This document shows positions 39,031 to 50,384 of a stretch of DNA of 64,000 nucleotides, one piece after another. Location: the NCBI GenBank assembly GCA_963744735.1, contig CAVUVH010000034.1, forward strand, positions 310,001 to 374,000, read 5' to 3'. How positions within the stretch are numbered: the first letter of the stretch is position 1; each line of letters opens with the position of its first letter. The translations under genes and the position numbers were made by a program. The notes under the pieces are model-generated. The model ran no database searches and was not told the origin of the DNA. It saw nothing but the letters and a program-made list of their open reading frames with translations. Source of the DNA: RPQJ01 sp963744735 (GTDB lineage Bacteria > Pseudomonadota > Gammaproteobacteria > Steroidobacterales > Steroidobacteraceae).

Positions 39031-41487
39031 GCGACTTCACCACCTTCGAGAGGCTTGCACTGCCGCTGGTCCGCTGGCTGGTCGCGCTGTGGGTGCGGCC
39101 GTCGGTGCTGCCCGACGACGTCAAGTCACGGCTCGGCCAGGGTCGCGTGCCGGTGTATGCGCTCGAGAAGCGCAGCGTCATCGACCTGGCGGTGCTCGAG
39201 TACGTCTGCCGCGAACGCGGGCTGCCCGATCCGCACGCGCCGGTGGGTGCCGCGCGCGTGCTGTCCAGTTCTCTGCTGTTCCTCGAGCGTCGCACCGGCT
39301 TCTTCGGTTCGCGCATCGATCGCCGCATGCCCGAGGCGCTGCGCGCCCTGACCACGGCGGCGGGCGACGACATCACCTTCGATCCGGAACTTGTGCCGGT
39401 CAGCCTGTTCTGGGGCCGGGCGCCCGGTCGCGAGCGACAGCTGGTTCCGCCTGCTGGTGGCCGAGGACTGGGACATCGGCGGCCGCTTCCGCAAGCTGCT
39501 GTCGCTGCTGCTCAACGGCCGCAACCTGCTGCTGCTGTTCGGCGAGCCGATGGCGCTGCAGCCCGCATTGTCCGAGACGCGCGGCATGGCCCGCGGACCG
39601 CGGCGGCTCTGGCGCCAGCTGCGGATGCAGTTCCGCAACCAGCGCGCGGCGACCATCGGGCCGGACCTGTCGCACCGCCGCACGATCGTGACCGAAGTGC
39701 TGCGCACCCAGGCGGTGCGCGACGCCGTGCGCGGCGACATGCGGGACAAGAAGCTGGCGCGCCGCGACGCCCTGAAGGTCGCGCGCGGCTACGCCTACGA
39801 GATCGCCGCCAACTACTCGCATGCGTTCGTCGTGTTCTGCTCGGGCGTGCTCGGCCGGCTGTGGAACCGGCTCTACGACGGCGTCGAGCTGGCGAACTTC
39901 TCGAGCCTGCAGTCGGTGGAGGAGGGCAGCGAAGTCGTCTACGTGCCGTGCCATCGCAGCCACATGGACTACCTGCTGCTGTCGTACGTGGTCTATCACA
40001 AGGGCTACGCCGTGCCGCACATCGCGGCCGGCATCAACCTGAACCTGCCGGTGATCGGTTCGCTGCTGCGCCGTGGCGGGGCGTTCTTCCTGCGGCGCAG
40101 CTTCGGCGGCAACGCGACGTATTCAGCGGTGTTCTCGCGTTACCTCGGCACCATGATGGCGCGCGGCCACTCGATCGAGTACTTCATCGAGGGCGGGCGC
40201 AGCCGCACGGGGCGGCTGCTGCAGCCGAAGACGGGGATGCTGGCGATGACCGTGCGCGCGTACGTGCGCAGGCCGGTGCGGCCCGTCGTGTTCGTGCCGA
40301 TCTACTTCGGCTACGAGCGCCTGGTCGAGGGGCGGACCTACATCGGCGAGCTGTCCGGCCAGCCCAAGGAAAAGGAATCGATCATCGGGATGCTGCGCAC
40401 CCTGCCCGAGCTGCGCAGCCGCTTCGGCAAGGTGTACGTCAGTTTCGGCGAGCCGCTGCCGCTTGCCGACCTGCTGGCGCGGCACGTCCCGGAATGGGAC
40501 CGGCAGGTGCCCGTGACCGAGGAGAAGCCTGCCTGGCTGTCGCCGCTCTGCACCGACCTGGCGCACCAGATCATGACGCGGATCAATGCCGCCGCCTGCG
40601 TCACGCCGGTCAACCTGATCGGTACCGTGCTGCTCGCCACGCCGCGCCAGCGCATGGGCGAGGCCGACCTCGCGCGGCAGCTGGAGCTGTACGCATCCCT
40701 GATGCGGCAGGCACCGTACTCGCCGCGCGTGTGGGTCACGCCGCTCGATGGCCAGTCGATGATCCGCCACTGCGACTCGCTGCGGATGCTGTATCGCCAG
40801 CCGCACGAGCTGGGCGACGTCATCGGCATGACGGAGTCGAAGGCCGTGTTGTCGAGCTACTACCGCAACAACGTGCTGCACCTGCTGCTGATGCCGTCGC
40901 TGCTGGCGTGCGCCTTCCTGAACAATGCCGCCGTGACGCGCGGCGACCTGCTGCGGCTGGCGGGACGCGTCTACCCGTACGTGGCGGACGAGTACTTCCT
41001 GCGCTGGCGCGAGGACGAGTTGCCGGCGGTGGTCGACGAACTGCTCGAGGACCTGCTCAACCACGGCCTGCTGAGCGCGTCGGACGACCGGCGCGAGTGG
41101 CGGCGCCCGCCGGCAGAATCGAGCGAGGCGGTGCAGCTGTCGGTGCTGGCGCGGCTCAGCGTGCCGATCCTCGAGCGCTATTACCTCGCCATCTCGCTGC
41201 TGTTGCGGGCCGGCAGCGGCCGCCTGACGCAGGATGCGCTGGAGCGGCAGTGCCAGCTGACCGCGCAGCGCATGGCCATGCTGTACGAGCTGAATTCGCC
41301 GGAGTTCTTCGACCGCGCGCTGTTCGGCAATTTCGTCGGGCGCCTGCGCGCACGCGGGGTGGTCGAGGAGGCTGCGGAGGGCAGGCTCGTGTTCCAGGCG
41401 CCGATGCTCGAAGCCGTCGCCGCCGATGCCCAGTTCGTGCTGCACGAGCAGATCAGGAACAGCATCCTGCAGGTCGTGCACCGCTGA
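39027..41487 (+). CDS. plsB: Glycerol-3-phosphate acyltransferase PlsB, one frameshift
   Basis: Membrane-associated enzyme of about 820 aa that acylates position 1 of glycerol-3-phosphate, the first step of phospholipid synthesis. The catalytic HX4D block is VPCHRSHMDYLLLSY near residue 309. GGRSRTGRLLQPKTGML and VPIYFGYERLVEG are acyltransferase blocks III and IV. The N-terminal region has the PlsB marker SLFWGRAPGRE. The frame changes near 39430 (then SWFRLLVAEDWDIGG), almost certainly an artefact in an essential gene. A long C-terminal domain (DELPAVVDELLEDLLNHGLL) is as in E. coli PlsB. Confidence 0.94.
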
Positions 41488-41501
41488 AGCCGGGTCCGCG
41501 C

Positions 41502-41927
41502 TCAGTCCTCGAACGACTTGCGGCGCAGCACCTTCACCTTGCCGCGCTGCGTCTTGCCCTCGAGGCGCTTCTGCTTCGACGCCCGCGTCGGCCGGGTCTT
41601 GCGCCTGGGCTTCGGCTCGACCAGCGCCGCCGCGACCATGGTGCGCAGGCGGTCGAGCGCGTCCGCGCGGTTCTGTTCCAGCGAGCGCAGGCGCTGCGCG
41701 TCGATCACCACCAGGCCCGCTTCCGTCATGCGCCGGCCGGCGAGGCGCGCCAGCCGCGCGCGCGCGGTGGGCCAGAGCGCGTCCCAGGCCGCGCAGTCGA
41801 AGCGCAGCTCGACCGCGTTCGATACCTTGTTGACGTTCTGGCCGCCGGGGCCCGAGGCGCGCACCGCGCGGAACTCGAGCAGCTCGTCCGGAATCGTCAG
41901 CGTGCTGCCAGGGATGTCGACCGGCAC
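41502..41927 (-). CDS. arfB: Alternative ribosome-rescue factor ArfB (peptidyl-tRNA hydrolase YaeJ)
   Basis: A 141-aa release-factor-like protein. The catalytic GGQ lies in RASGPGGQNVNKVSNAVEL at about residue 27. It lacks a codon-recognition domain and ends in a basic tail, KPRRKTRPTRASKQKRLEGK to KVKVLRRKSFED, which enters the mRNA channel of stalled ribosomes. That combination defines ArfB/YaeJ rather than RF1 or RF2. Start is GTG at 41927. It lies 9 nt downstream of the MscS-type channel gene and faces plsB across a 14-nt gap. Confidence 0.93.
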   Translation of the reverse strand: MPVDIPGSTLTIPDELLEFRAVRASGPGGQNVNKVSNAVELRFDCAAWDALWPTARARLARLAGRRMTEAGLVVIDAQRLRSLEQNRADALDRLRTMVAAALVEPKPRRKTRPTRASKQKRLEGKTQRGKVKVLRRKSFED

Positions 41928-41936
41928 GGCCGTCGC

Positions 41937-43253
41937 TCAGTCGCGCGGGGCGACGCCGGATCCCGGCACCATCTCGACGCGGATTTCCCGCTGCGCCACC
42001 GGGATCGTCACGCCGTGCTCGCGGAACAGCTGCCAGATGCGGCGGTTGACGTCGGAACGCACGTTGTTGACGCCTTCCTGCGGATCCGGGATCCAGAACC
42101 GCAGCTCGAGCTCGATGCCGTGGTCGCCAAAGCCCATCAGGCGCGCGACCGGCTTCGGGTCCCGCAGGATGCGCGGGTGGCCCTCGGTGGCGTCCAGCAG
42201 CAGCTTCATCGCCAGTTCCGGGTCGTCCTTGTAGCTGACCCGGATCGGCAGCTTGAGACGCACGCGCGGGTCGGTGTAGCTCCAGTTGATCACCGGGTTG
42301 GTGATCAGGTTCTGGTTCGGCACGAGCGTCTCGACGCCGTCGCGGTCGCGCACGACCACGTAGCGCCCGCGCAGTTCCTCGACCCAGCCGAAGCCTTCGG
42401 TCGCGGTGCCGGTGGTGCCGGTGAAGCTGATCACGTCGCCGGGCTTGATCGAGCGGTCCATCAGCAGCACGAAGCCGCTGACGAAATTGGCCGCGATGCT
42501 CTGCAGGCCGAACCCCAGGCCGATGCCGATCGCGCCGGTCAGCACGTTCAGCGTCGTCAGGTCGAGCCCGGCCGCGTTCAGCCCGACCAGCACCGACAGC
42601 CCGACCAGGAACGCCTGCACGAACTTGGCGATGCCGATGCGCATCGTCGGCGCGAGCGCGTCCAGCTTCAGCACGTGCCGCTCGAGCCAGCGCGAGGCCC
42701 ACAGCGCGATGAGCACGAACACGCTGACCGTGACCAGCAGCTTCATCACGGACCAGACGGAAATGCGGGTCTTGCCCGCGTCCATGCCGATGCTGTCGAG
42801 CAGGCCGATGACGGCATCGCCCCAGCCGAGCAGGTGCAGCGACAGGAAGATCCAGACGATGACCGAGACCGGCACGCCCCAGCCCTTGAGCCGCGCGCGT
42901 GCGCCGAGCGAGACGCGGATCACGTACACGGCGATGCGGATCAGCAGCAGCAGCCCGACCAGCTGCACGCCGACGTCGACGATGGCGGCCTGCAGTCCCA
43001 GCGCGTGCATCAGTCCGTCGCCGGCGGCGAGTATCGCGAGCGTGAGCGCCTGTGGCGCGCCGATGTAGAGCAGCTCGCGGACGCGGTCGGGCAGGTTCTC
43101 CGGGTCGGGCGAGACGGTGATGCGCGCGCGCACGTAGCGCGCGGCCCACCAGCCGAGCAGCACGGCGGCGGCGATCACCGCGACCTGCACGAAGTTCGCC
43201 GGCTGCAGCATTGACGAGAGCGCGTCGCCGAGCGCCTCCAGCCGGGTGCTCAT
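41937..43253 (-). CDS. MscS-family mechanosensitive ion channel
   Basis: A 438-aa inner-membrane channel of the small-conductance type, longer than E. coli MscS (286 aa) by extra N-terminal helices. The pore helix is LTGAIGIGLGFGLQSIAANF, leading into VSGFVLLMDRSIKPGDVISF, the family hallmark. The cytoplasmic beta domain follows (RYVVVRDRDGVETLVPNQNL, then NWSYTDPRVRLKLPIRVSY). About five hydrophobic segments precede the pore. It protects cells from hypo-osmotic shock by analogy. It is 4 nt downstream of a DUF465 gene. Confidence 0.93.
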   Translation of the reverse strand: MSTRLEALGDALSSMLQPANFVQVAVIAAAVLLGWWAARYVRARITVSPDPENLPDRVRELLYIGAPQALTLAILAAGDGLMHALGLQAAIVDVGVQLVGLLLLIRIAVYVIRVSLGARARLKGWGVPVSVIVWIFLSLHLLGWGDAVIGLLDSIGMDAGKTRISVWSVMKLLVTVSVFVLIALWASRWLERHVLKLDALAPTMRIGIAKFVQAFLVGLSVLVGLNAAGLDLTTLNVLTGAIGIGLGFGLQSIAANFVSGFVLLMDRSIKPGDVISFTGTTGTATEGFGWVEELRGRYVVVRDRDGVETLVPNQNLITNPVINWSYTDPRVRLKLPIRVSYKDDPELAMKLLLDATEGHPRILRDPKPVARLMGFGDHGIELELRFWIPDPQEGVNNVRSDVNRRIWQLFREHGVTIPVAQREIRVEMVPGSGVAPRD

Positions 43254-43257
43254 GCCA

Positions 43258-43482
43258 TCACGCGTTCAGGTCGGGAATGAGCTGGCTCTCGAGGCGCGCA
43301 ATCTGGTCCTTCAGCAGCAGCTTGCGCTTCTTCAGGCGGCGCAGCTGGACCTGGTCCACGTAGAGGTCGAGCTGCAGCCGGTGGATCACGTCGTCGAGGT
43401 CCCGGTGCTCGATGCGCAGTCCCCGCAGGCGCTGCAGGTGCTGGAACGTCTCGGTGTCGACGTTGTCCTTCTGTTCGGCCAT
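43258..43482 (-). CDS. DUF465 (YdcH-like) small coiled-coil protein
   Basis: A 74-aa cytosolic protein. The core IHRLQLDLYVDQVQLRRLKK-RKLLLKDQIARLES is the DUF465 pattern of a helical hairpin with alternating Leu and Lys, including the conserved LKKRKLLLKDQI. The ATG at 43482 gives MAEQKDNVDTETFQHLQRL. Function of the family is unknown. It is the leading gene of a DUF465-MscS-arfB group on the minus strand. Confidence 0.87.
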   Translation of the reverse strand: MAEQKDNVDTETFQHLQRLRGLRIEHRDLDDVIHRLQLDLYVDQVQLRRLKKRKLLLKDQIARLESQLIPDLNA

Positions 43483-43558
43483 CGCGGACGGTTGTTCTTC
43501 GGAGCCGGTACGGGACCGATACTTTAGCCCCGGGCCGTGCAAAAGGGGATAGGCGCGT

Positions 43559-43864
43559 TCATTCGAGCCCGATGCTCTCGACGCGGCGCCCGCAGACCAC
43601 GACAAAGCCCTGCTGGCGGGTCTCCCCGTCGAGCGAGTAGTCGAACAGGTAGGTGCGCTCGAACATGGGCGTGCCGTCGTACCCGCGCACGACCCGCAGC
43701 GAGCGGTAGGCGACGGTGCCGTCCAGCAGCATGCCGCCCGTGGCGGCGCAGGTTTCCCGCGCGGCGACATTGGCCCGGTCACGTGCCACCAGCGCATCGT
43801 TGACGAACAGGGCGCACCCGCCAAGCGCGAGCAGCAGCAGCAGGAGGCCCCAGCTCAGTTCCAC
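43559..43864 (-). CDS. DUF3301 single-pass membrane protein
   Basis: A 101-aa protein with one N-terminal helix (LSWGLLLLLLALGGCALFV) and a small beta-rich cytosolic part. ARDRANVAARETCAATGGML, LLDGTVAYRSLRVVRGYDG and FERTYLFDYSLDGETRQQG follow the DUF3301 pattern, including the C...LLDGTVA and Y-F-YS-DGE-R-G positions. The Cys in the membrane segment is not in a good lipobox. Start is GTG at 43864, 16 nt after the cysQ stop. Function unknown. Confidence 0.83.
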   Translation of the reverse strand: MELSWGLLLLLLALGGCALFVNDALVARDRANVAARETCAATGGMLLDGTVAYRSLRVVRGYDGTPMFERTYLFDYSLDGETRQQGFVVVCGRRVESIGLE

Positions 43865-43880
43865 GCGGTGCGCCCTGGCC

Positions 43881-44700
43881 CTAGAACAGCCGGTGCCAGT
43901 CCCTGCGTCGATCGCCGAAGGCCAGGAAATGCGGGTTCAGCAGGGTGGTGCGTTCGTTGTAGCGCAAGGGCGTGCCGTCGAGCGTGGTGACTGCGCCGCC
44001 GGCCGCCTCGACCACCGCCTGCGCCGCAGCGGTGTCCCATTCGGAGGTCGGGCCCAGGCGCGGGTAGAAGTCCGCCTTGCCCTCCGCGACCAGGCAGAAC
44101 TTGAGCGAGCTGCCCATCGGCTGCATCTCGTGCGGGCCGATGCGCGCGAGCACGCTGTCCAGCGAGTCGCCTCGGTGCGAGCGGCTGCCGACGATCACGG
44201 GCGGCTCGGCCGCGGGCTGTCGCACGTGGATCGGCAGCGGCACGGCCGTGCCATGCTGGACAAACGCGCCCAGGCCCTCGCCACCGTAGTACTGCAGTTG
44301 CAGCACGGGCGCCGCGACGACGCCGAGGACCGCGCGGTGGTCACGCACGAGCGCGACGTTGACCGTGAACTCGCCGTTGCGCTGGATGAACTCGCGGGTG
44401 CCGTCGAGCGGATCGACCAGCCAGAACTCCCGCCAGTGCCGGCGAACCTCGTAGTCCTGCTCGGCGGCCGATTCCTCGGACAGCACCGGGACGTCCGGTG
44501 TCAGCCGGCGCAGCCCGTCGCCGAGGATGTCGTGCGCGGCCCGGTCGGCGCGCGTGATCGGCGAGTCGTCGGCCTTGTACTCGACCTCGTGGCCGCCCGC
44601 ATAGACCTCGAGGATGGCAGCGCACGCGGCTATCGACCAGGCGGCGGACCTCGGGCAGCAGCGACCTCAGGTCGCGATCGACGGCAACGTTCACGGGCAT
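43881..44700 (-). CDS. cysQ: 3'(2'),5'-bisphosphate nucleotidase CysQ, one frameshift
   Basis: Mg-dependent phosphatase that removes PAP, the by-product of sulfate activation. The inositol-monophosphatase-type motif is FWLVDPLDGTREFIQRNGEF, with the metal-binding Asp-Pro-Leu-Asp-Gly. LSEESAAE earlier holds the Glu ligand, and SEWDTAAAQAVVEAAGG is the second motif. The N-terminus MPVNVAVDRDLRSLLPEVRR is in a different frame; the change lies near 44635. About 272 aa in all, normal for CysQ. Divergent from yrfG, with starts 47 nt apart. No other sulfate-assimilation gene is present in the window. Confidence 0.92.
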
Positions 44701-44747
44701 CTCCAGCGGCGGGTCCGCCGTATCATACCGGCCCCGCCCCCACCGAC

Positions 44748-45467
44748 GTGCCCGACACCGTGCCGACGAGCGCTGTTGCCACACCCGACTGGTCGCAAGT
44801 CGAGACCGTTTGCCTGGACATGGACGGCACGGTGCTCGACCTGCACTTCGACAACGTCTTCTGGCTGGACCTGCTGCCGCGCACCTGGGGCGCGGCGCGC
44901 GGACTCGACCTGGCGCAGGCGCTGCAGGCGCTGCGGCCGCGGTTCGACGCGAAGCGAGGCACGCTCGACTGGTATTGCGTGGACCACTGGAGCGAGGAAC
45001 TCGGGCTCGACATCCCGGCGCTGAAGCAGTCGATGCGCGGGGAGATCCGCTACCTCGAGGGGGCCGCCGAGTTCCTCGACCTGCTGCGCAGCCTGGGCAA
45101 GCGGGTGCTGCTCACCACCAATGCGCATCCGCTCAGCCTGCGCGTCAAGAACGACCAGACCGGGCTGGCGCGCCATTTCGACCTGCTGGTGACGTCGCAC
45201 GAATTCGGCGTGCCGAAGGAACATCCCCTTTTCTGGACGCACCTCGGGCGAGCGTACGGCGTGAACGCGGCCACGACCCTGTTCGTGGACGACAGCGCTG
45301 CCGTGCTGGCCGCGGCGCGCGCCGCGGGCGTGGCGTGGATCTACCAGGTGCTGCAACCGGACTCGACGCTGCCGCCGCATCCGCCCGTCGCCGGCATTGC
45401 CGGCCTCGATCGCCTGGCCGACCTGCGCGAGTCCGTGCTGGCTCAGCTGTCGGCGCCGGGTCCCTGA
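44748..45467 (+). CDS. yrfG: GMP/IMP nucleotidase YrfG (HAD family)
   Basis: A 239-aa HAD phosphatase closely resembling E. coli YrfG, which dephosphorylates GMP and IMP. Motif I is VCLDMDGTVLDLHFDNVFW. LLPRTWGAARGL and LDWYCVDHWSEELGLDI are YrfG-specific cap blocks, motif II is LLTTNAHPLSLRVK, and motif IV FVDDSAAVLAAARAAG. The start is GTG, at 44748 or at 44760. TATCAT at 44721 could be a -10 site. Its 3' end overlaps the convergent rhlB by 25 nt. Confidence 0.92.
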   Translation: MPDTVPTSAVATPDWSQVETVCLDMDGTVLDLHFDNVFWLDLLPRTWGAARGLDLAQALQALRPRFDAKRGTLDWYCVDHWSEELGLDIPALKQSMRGEIRYLEGAAEFLDLLRSLGKRVLLTTNAHPLSLRVKNDQTGLARHFDLLVTSHEFGVPKEHPLFWTHLGRAYGVNAATTLFVDDSAAVLAAARAAGVAWIYQVLQPDSTLPPHPPVAGIAGLDRLADLRESVLAQLSAPGP

Positions 45468-47036
45468 TCGCCGCCGGCGCCCTGCGGGGCCGCGCCGTCG
45501 CCTTGCGGCGGGCCCGACCGCCCGCGTCCACCGCGACGGCGACGCTTGCGCGGCGGGCCCTCACCCCCGCCCTCTCCCGCGTTCGCGGGAGAGGGCGGGG
45601 GTGAGGGCCGGGACGAGGGTTCCACCCTGGCCGCATTGCCCGTGTCAGCGGCAGCTGGGACTGCGCGGGCCGGTCTGTGTCGGCGCCGGCCGCCGGAACC
45701 GTGGCGACCGTCGCGCCGCGGGCCGCCGCTGCGCGGGCCTCCCCGGCCGCCGCCGCTGCGCGGACCGCCGCTGCGGCCCCCGCCGTGTCCGCCGCGACCA
45801 CCGCCGCGCGGGCCGCCGCCCGGACCGCCGAACGAGCGGCGCTCGTAGCGCGGCACGGTGATCTCAGCCAGCAGTTCCTGCGCGACGCTCGCCACCGGAA
45901 TCTTGCGGCCGATGTAGTCCTCGATGTCCGGCAGCGACTGCACGTAGTCCTCGCAGCCGAGGCTGATCGCGTCGCCCTCGGCGCCGGCGCGGGCCGTGCG
46001 GCCGATGCGGTGCACGTAGTCTTCCGGGTCCTGTGGCAGGTCGTAATTGAAGACGTGGCTCACGTCCGGGATGTGCAGGCCGCGCGACGCCACGTCGGTG
46101 CCGATCAGGATCGCCAGCTCGCCGCTGTGGAAGTCGCGGATCATGCGCAGGCGCTTGGTCTGCGGCACGTCGCCGGACATGGCCTGGGCATTGAAGCCGT
46201 TGGCCTTGAGCAGGGCTTCCAGTTCGTCCGCGCCGCGGCGCGTGTTGACGAAGACCATCGTGCGGTGCGGGTCCATCTGCCGCAGCAGGCCGACCAGCAG
46301 CCGCGGCTTCTCGTCCATCGACGGGTAATAGACGACCTGCCGCACGCGGTCGACGGTCATCTTGTCCGGTTCGATGCGCACCAGCTCCGGGTCGTTCATG
46401 TGCTCGAACGCGAGCTCGAGCACGCGCTGCGCGAGCGTCGCCGAAAACAGCATGTTCAAGCCGCTGGTCCGGCGCGGGCAGGCGCCGCATGATGTAGCGG
46501 ATGTCGGTGATGAAGCCCAGGTCGAACATGCGGTCGGCTTCGTCGAGGATCACGACCTGGATCGCGCGCAGGTCGAACACGCGCTGCTTGTAGAAGTCGA
46601 TCAGGCGGCCCGGGGTGCCGATCAGCACGTCGACGCCGTCCTCGAGGATGCGGCGCTGCTTGTCGTAGTCGACGCCGCCGAAGGCGAGGCCGAGCGACAG
46701 TCCCGTGTACTGGCCGAGGATCTCCGCGTCATGGTGGATCTGCACCGCGAGCTCGCGCGTCGGCGCGATGATCAGCGCGCGCGGCGCATTGACCGGCCGG
46801 TCGGCCGGCGGATCCTTGCGCAGCAGGGTCGAGTACATCGCGACCAGGAACGCCGCGGTCTTGCCCGTGCCGGTCTGCGCCTGGCCTGCGATGTCGAACC
46901 CGGCGAGCGCGCGCGGCAGCGTCTGGGCCTGGATCGGGGTGCAGCGCTCGAAGCCGGCGTCGGCGATGCCGCGGGCCAGAACTTCAGGCAGGTGGAGGTG
47001 GGAAAACGAAATATCGCTGAGGTGTGTGTCTGACAT
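45443..47036 (-). CDS. rhlB: DEAD-box RNA helicase RhlB, one frameshift, long RG-rich tail
   Basis: ATP-dependent RNA helicase, about 531 codons, acting in mRNA decay as a degradosome partner in relatives. The Q-motif is FERCTPIQAQTLP, motif I AQTGTGKT, Ia APTRELAVQ, II VILDEADRMFD, III LFSATLAQ and VI HRIGRTARAGAEG. The frame changes near 46460, between the two RecA domains, and continues as NMLFSATLA. The C-terminal tail, over 140 residues, is Arg/Gly/Pro-rich and includes a 54-bp palindrome translated in frame. Position divergent from trxA-rho matches the E. coli rhlB locus. ATG at 47036 gives MSDTHLSDISFSHLHLPE. Confidence 0.94.
45556..45609. repeat. Perfect 54-bp palindrome inside rhlB
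   Basis: A 26-nt arm (45556-45581), GGCCCTCACCCCCGCC... ending CTCTCCCGCG, is followed by TT and the exact reverse complement (45584-45609). It reads in frame with rhlB as RPSPPPSPANAGEGGGEGP within the disordered tail. It is kin to the copy in uvrA at 3698-3771, sharing CTCTCCCGC / GCGGGAGAG cores. A full cruciform or RNA hairpin is possible. Confidence 0.9.
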
Positions 47037-47353
47037 CGGTCCGGAATTGGCGCACGTGGCCTTGCAAATTGGGAAAAAGCGGGTTCAAATAACCGGAACG
47101 CGGACCAGTCCGCTCCCGCCTGAGCATGTCGCCGGCCGATCGGGCCTGAGTCCCGGTCTCCCCTGACGGTTGAACCCGACCAGCGGACCCGGCGCTACGG
47201 AATCCCTTCAGAACTCCAGTCAACAGCCAGCAATCCCGATAGTTTGCCCTACGCAGACCCCTGCCGTCACCCGATTCCGGGGACGCAACACAAACCCTTC
47301 AAGAAAGAACCCAGTGCCCAAATACCCCTTTAAGCCAGCGGAGGTTATCTCTG
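47037..47353. other. Divergent regulatory region between rhlB and trxA
   Basis: This 317-nt gap separates two divergent transcription units and must hold promoters for both. It is less GC-rich than the neighbouring genes. I see no convincing -35/-10 pair; TTGCAA at 47063 with TCAAAT 17 bases on is only weakly consensus. GGAGG at 47339-47343 is the trxA ribosome site. No hairpin with a T-run, and no small gene, is apparent. Confidence 0.4.
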
Positions 47354-47676
47354 GTGAGCCAGCAGATCGTTCACGTCTCGGACTCGAGCTTCGAGCCCGA
47401 CGTGTTGCAGTCGAATGTTCCCGTCCTTCTGGACTTCTGGGCTGAGTGGTGCGGACCATGCAAGATGATCGCACCGATTCTGGATCAGATAGCGGCGGAG
47501 TACGCGGGGAAGGTGGTCGTCGCGAAGATGAACGTGGACGAGAACCCCAAAACCCCAATGAAGTTCAACGTCAGAGGCATCCCAACTCTGATCCTGTTCA
47601 AGAACGGCCAGCTCCAAGGCCAGAAGATCGGCGCGGTCCGCAAGGCCGACGTCGTGGCTTTTCTGGACAGCAACCT

Positions 47677-47680
<4 letters not shown>
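47354..47680 (+). CDS. trxA: Thioredoxin 1
   Basis: Cytosolic disulfide reductase of 108 aa. The active site is FWAEWCGPCKMIAPIL (WCGPC) at residues 31-35. NVRGIPTLILFKNGQ holds the cis-Pro, and the length is standard for TrxA. Start is GTG at 47354 with GGAGG about eleven bases ahead. The stop TGA overlaps the GTG start of rho (GTGA), so the two are translationally coupled. trxA-rho is a conserved gammaproteobacterial pair with rhlB divergent. Confidence 0.96.
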
Positions 47681-49122
<1,442 letters not shown>

Positions 49123-49157
49123 CCGGCCAGCCGGAGCGACTGCGCGGCATCCTCGCG

Positions 49158-50011
49158 ATGCTCGCGTCCGTGGCCTGCTTTTCGGTCATGGACGCGATGC
49201 TGAAGCTGCTCGCCGGGCACTACGACCCGATGCAGGTCGCGTTCCTGCGGGCGGCGGCGTCCCTGCCGTTCGTGCTGCTGATCATCTCCGCCCGCGGCCG
49301 GCTCGACCGCATCCGCCCGGTCAACGTCCGCCTGCACCTGCTGCGCGGCGCGCTGGCGGTGATGATGCTCTACAGCTTCATCACCGCGGTGCGCGAGTCC
49401 TCGCTCGCCACCACCTACTCGATCTTCATGTGCGCGCCGCTGCTGGTGGCCGCGCTGTCGGTGCCGATGCTGCGGGAGCGCGTGGTCGGCGGGCAGTGGT
49501 TCGCCATCGCCATCGGCCTCGCCGGCGTGCTGCTGATGCTGGGCCCGGTCGACGGCCAGTGGCTGTCGGCGGGGTCGCTGTGGGCATCGTCGCCGGCCTG
49601 GTCACGTACGCGTTCGCGGTCGTGTCGCTGCGCCTGCTGTCACGCACGGATTCGACCGAGAGCATGGTGTTCGGCTTCACGTTCCTGCTGATGGTCGGCG
49701 CCGGCCTGCTGGCGCTTCCGGCCTGGCGCGCGCTGGACTGGGCCGGGCACTATCCGTTGATCATCGGCGTGGGGATCGCCGGGTCGCTCGGGCAGCAGCT
49801 GATCACGGTCGCCTTCCGCAGCGCGCCCGCCGCGGTCGTCGCGCCGTTCGAGTACACGGCGATGATCTGGGGCGTGCTGCTCGACATCGCGATCTGGAGC
49901 GTCTACCCCGGCGCCCTGACGCTGGTCGGCGCGTCGATCGTCATCGGCGCGGGGCTGTACCTCGTGCAGCGCGAGCGGCGGCAGGCGGCGGTTGCGGCTG
50001 CGCAGCCTTAG
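49158..50011 (+). CDS. EamA/DMT-superfamily membrane transporter, one frameshift
   Basis: A ten-helix-type metabolite transporter of about 285 aa. The first EamA repeat runs from MLASVACFSVMDAMLKLLAG to IGLAGVLLMLGPVDGQW, with HLLRGALAVMMLYSFITAV between. After a frame change near 49580 the second repeat begins VGIVAGLVTYAFAVVSLRLL and includes VGIAGSLGQQLITVAFRSAP and FEYTAMIWGVLLDI. The end is VQRERRQAAVAAAQP. The ATG at 49158 trims the start of the first helix; the frame is open to the rho stop (LTGQPERLRGILA), so an unusual start codon upstream is possible. Substrate unknown. Confidence 0.86.
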
Positions 50012-50055
50012 GTTGTTGCGCGCTGCGATGTTGCTGGGGATGCCGGAGTGCCAGG

Positions 50056-50191
50056 GCGGTCGATCCGGGCGTCCTTGCCCAGGGCTTGGAAAGGCAGACA
50101 CGCGCCCTGGGCAAGGACCACCGGATCGACCGCTTGCGTTACGGCGCCTGAGCGAGTTTTCGGGCACGCCCGAAAACGTCGCACGGCGCAG
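50056..50191 (-). repeat. Structured repeat, copy A (minus orientation)
   Basis: Read on the minus strand it has a short hairpin GTTTTCGGGC / GCCCGAAAAC (50156-50177), a linker TCGCTCAGGCGCCGTA, then a long hairpin. The long stem pairs 50104-50118 with 50071-50085 (GTCCTTGCCCAGGGC / GCCCTGGGCAAGGAC). It is extended by an outer 13-bp stem, 50121-50133 with 50056-50068. The 18-nt apical loop GCGTGTCTGCCTTTCCAA is identical to that of copy B at 52306-52436, whereas the middle stem differs by paired changes. Confidence 0.85.
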
Positions 50192-50384
50192 CAGCGTCAC
50201 GGCACGCAGACCGCGGCAGCCGGGGTATTCCTGATCAGTCGGGTCAGGGGCTTGAACCAGCATCGGGGCTGGCAATTCCCTATTCGATGCTCTTTGGGCA
50301 GTATTGTCGCTGGCGGTGCCTGCGCGCCGGCCGCTCGGCGGGCGCTGGGGACCCGGACCGGATACACCGGGGGAAACAATCGAA
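50192..50384. other. Leader region before the DUF3604 gene
   Basis: With copy A and the bases back to 50012 this completes a 373-nt gap without a gene. It should hold the promoter of the DUF3604 gene, but no clear -35/-10 pair is visible. GGGGGAAA at 50370-50377 is its ribosome site. Confidence 0.4.

Noticed and set aside
40123..43149. Very long minus-strand open frame opposite plsB and overlapping the MscS gene (about 1,000 codons)
   Set aside because: It is Arg/Ala/Gly-rich with no domain signals and lies on the opposite strand of a clear PlsB; in such GC-rich DNA antisense frames stay open by codon bias.
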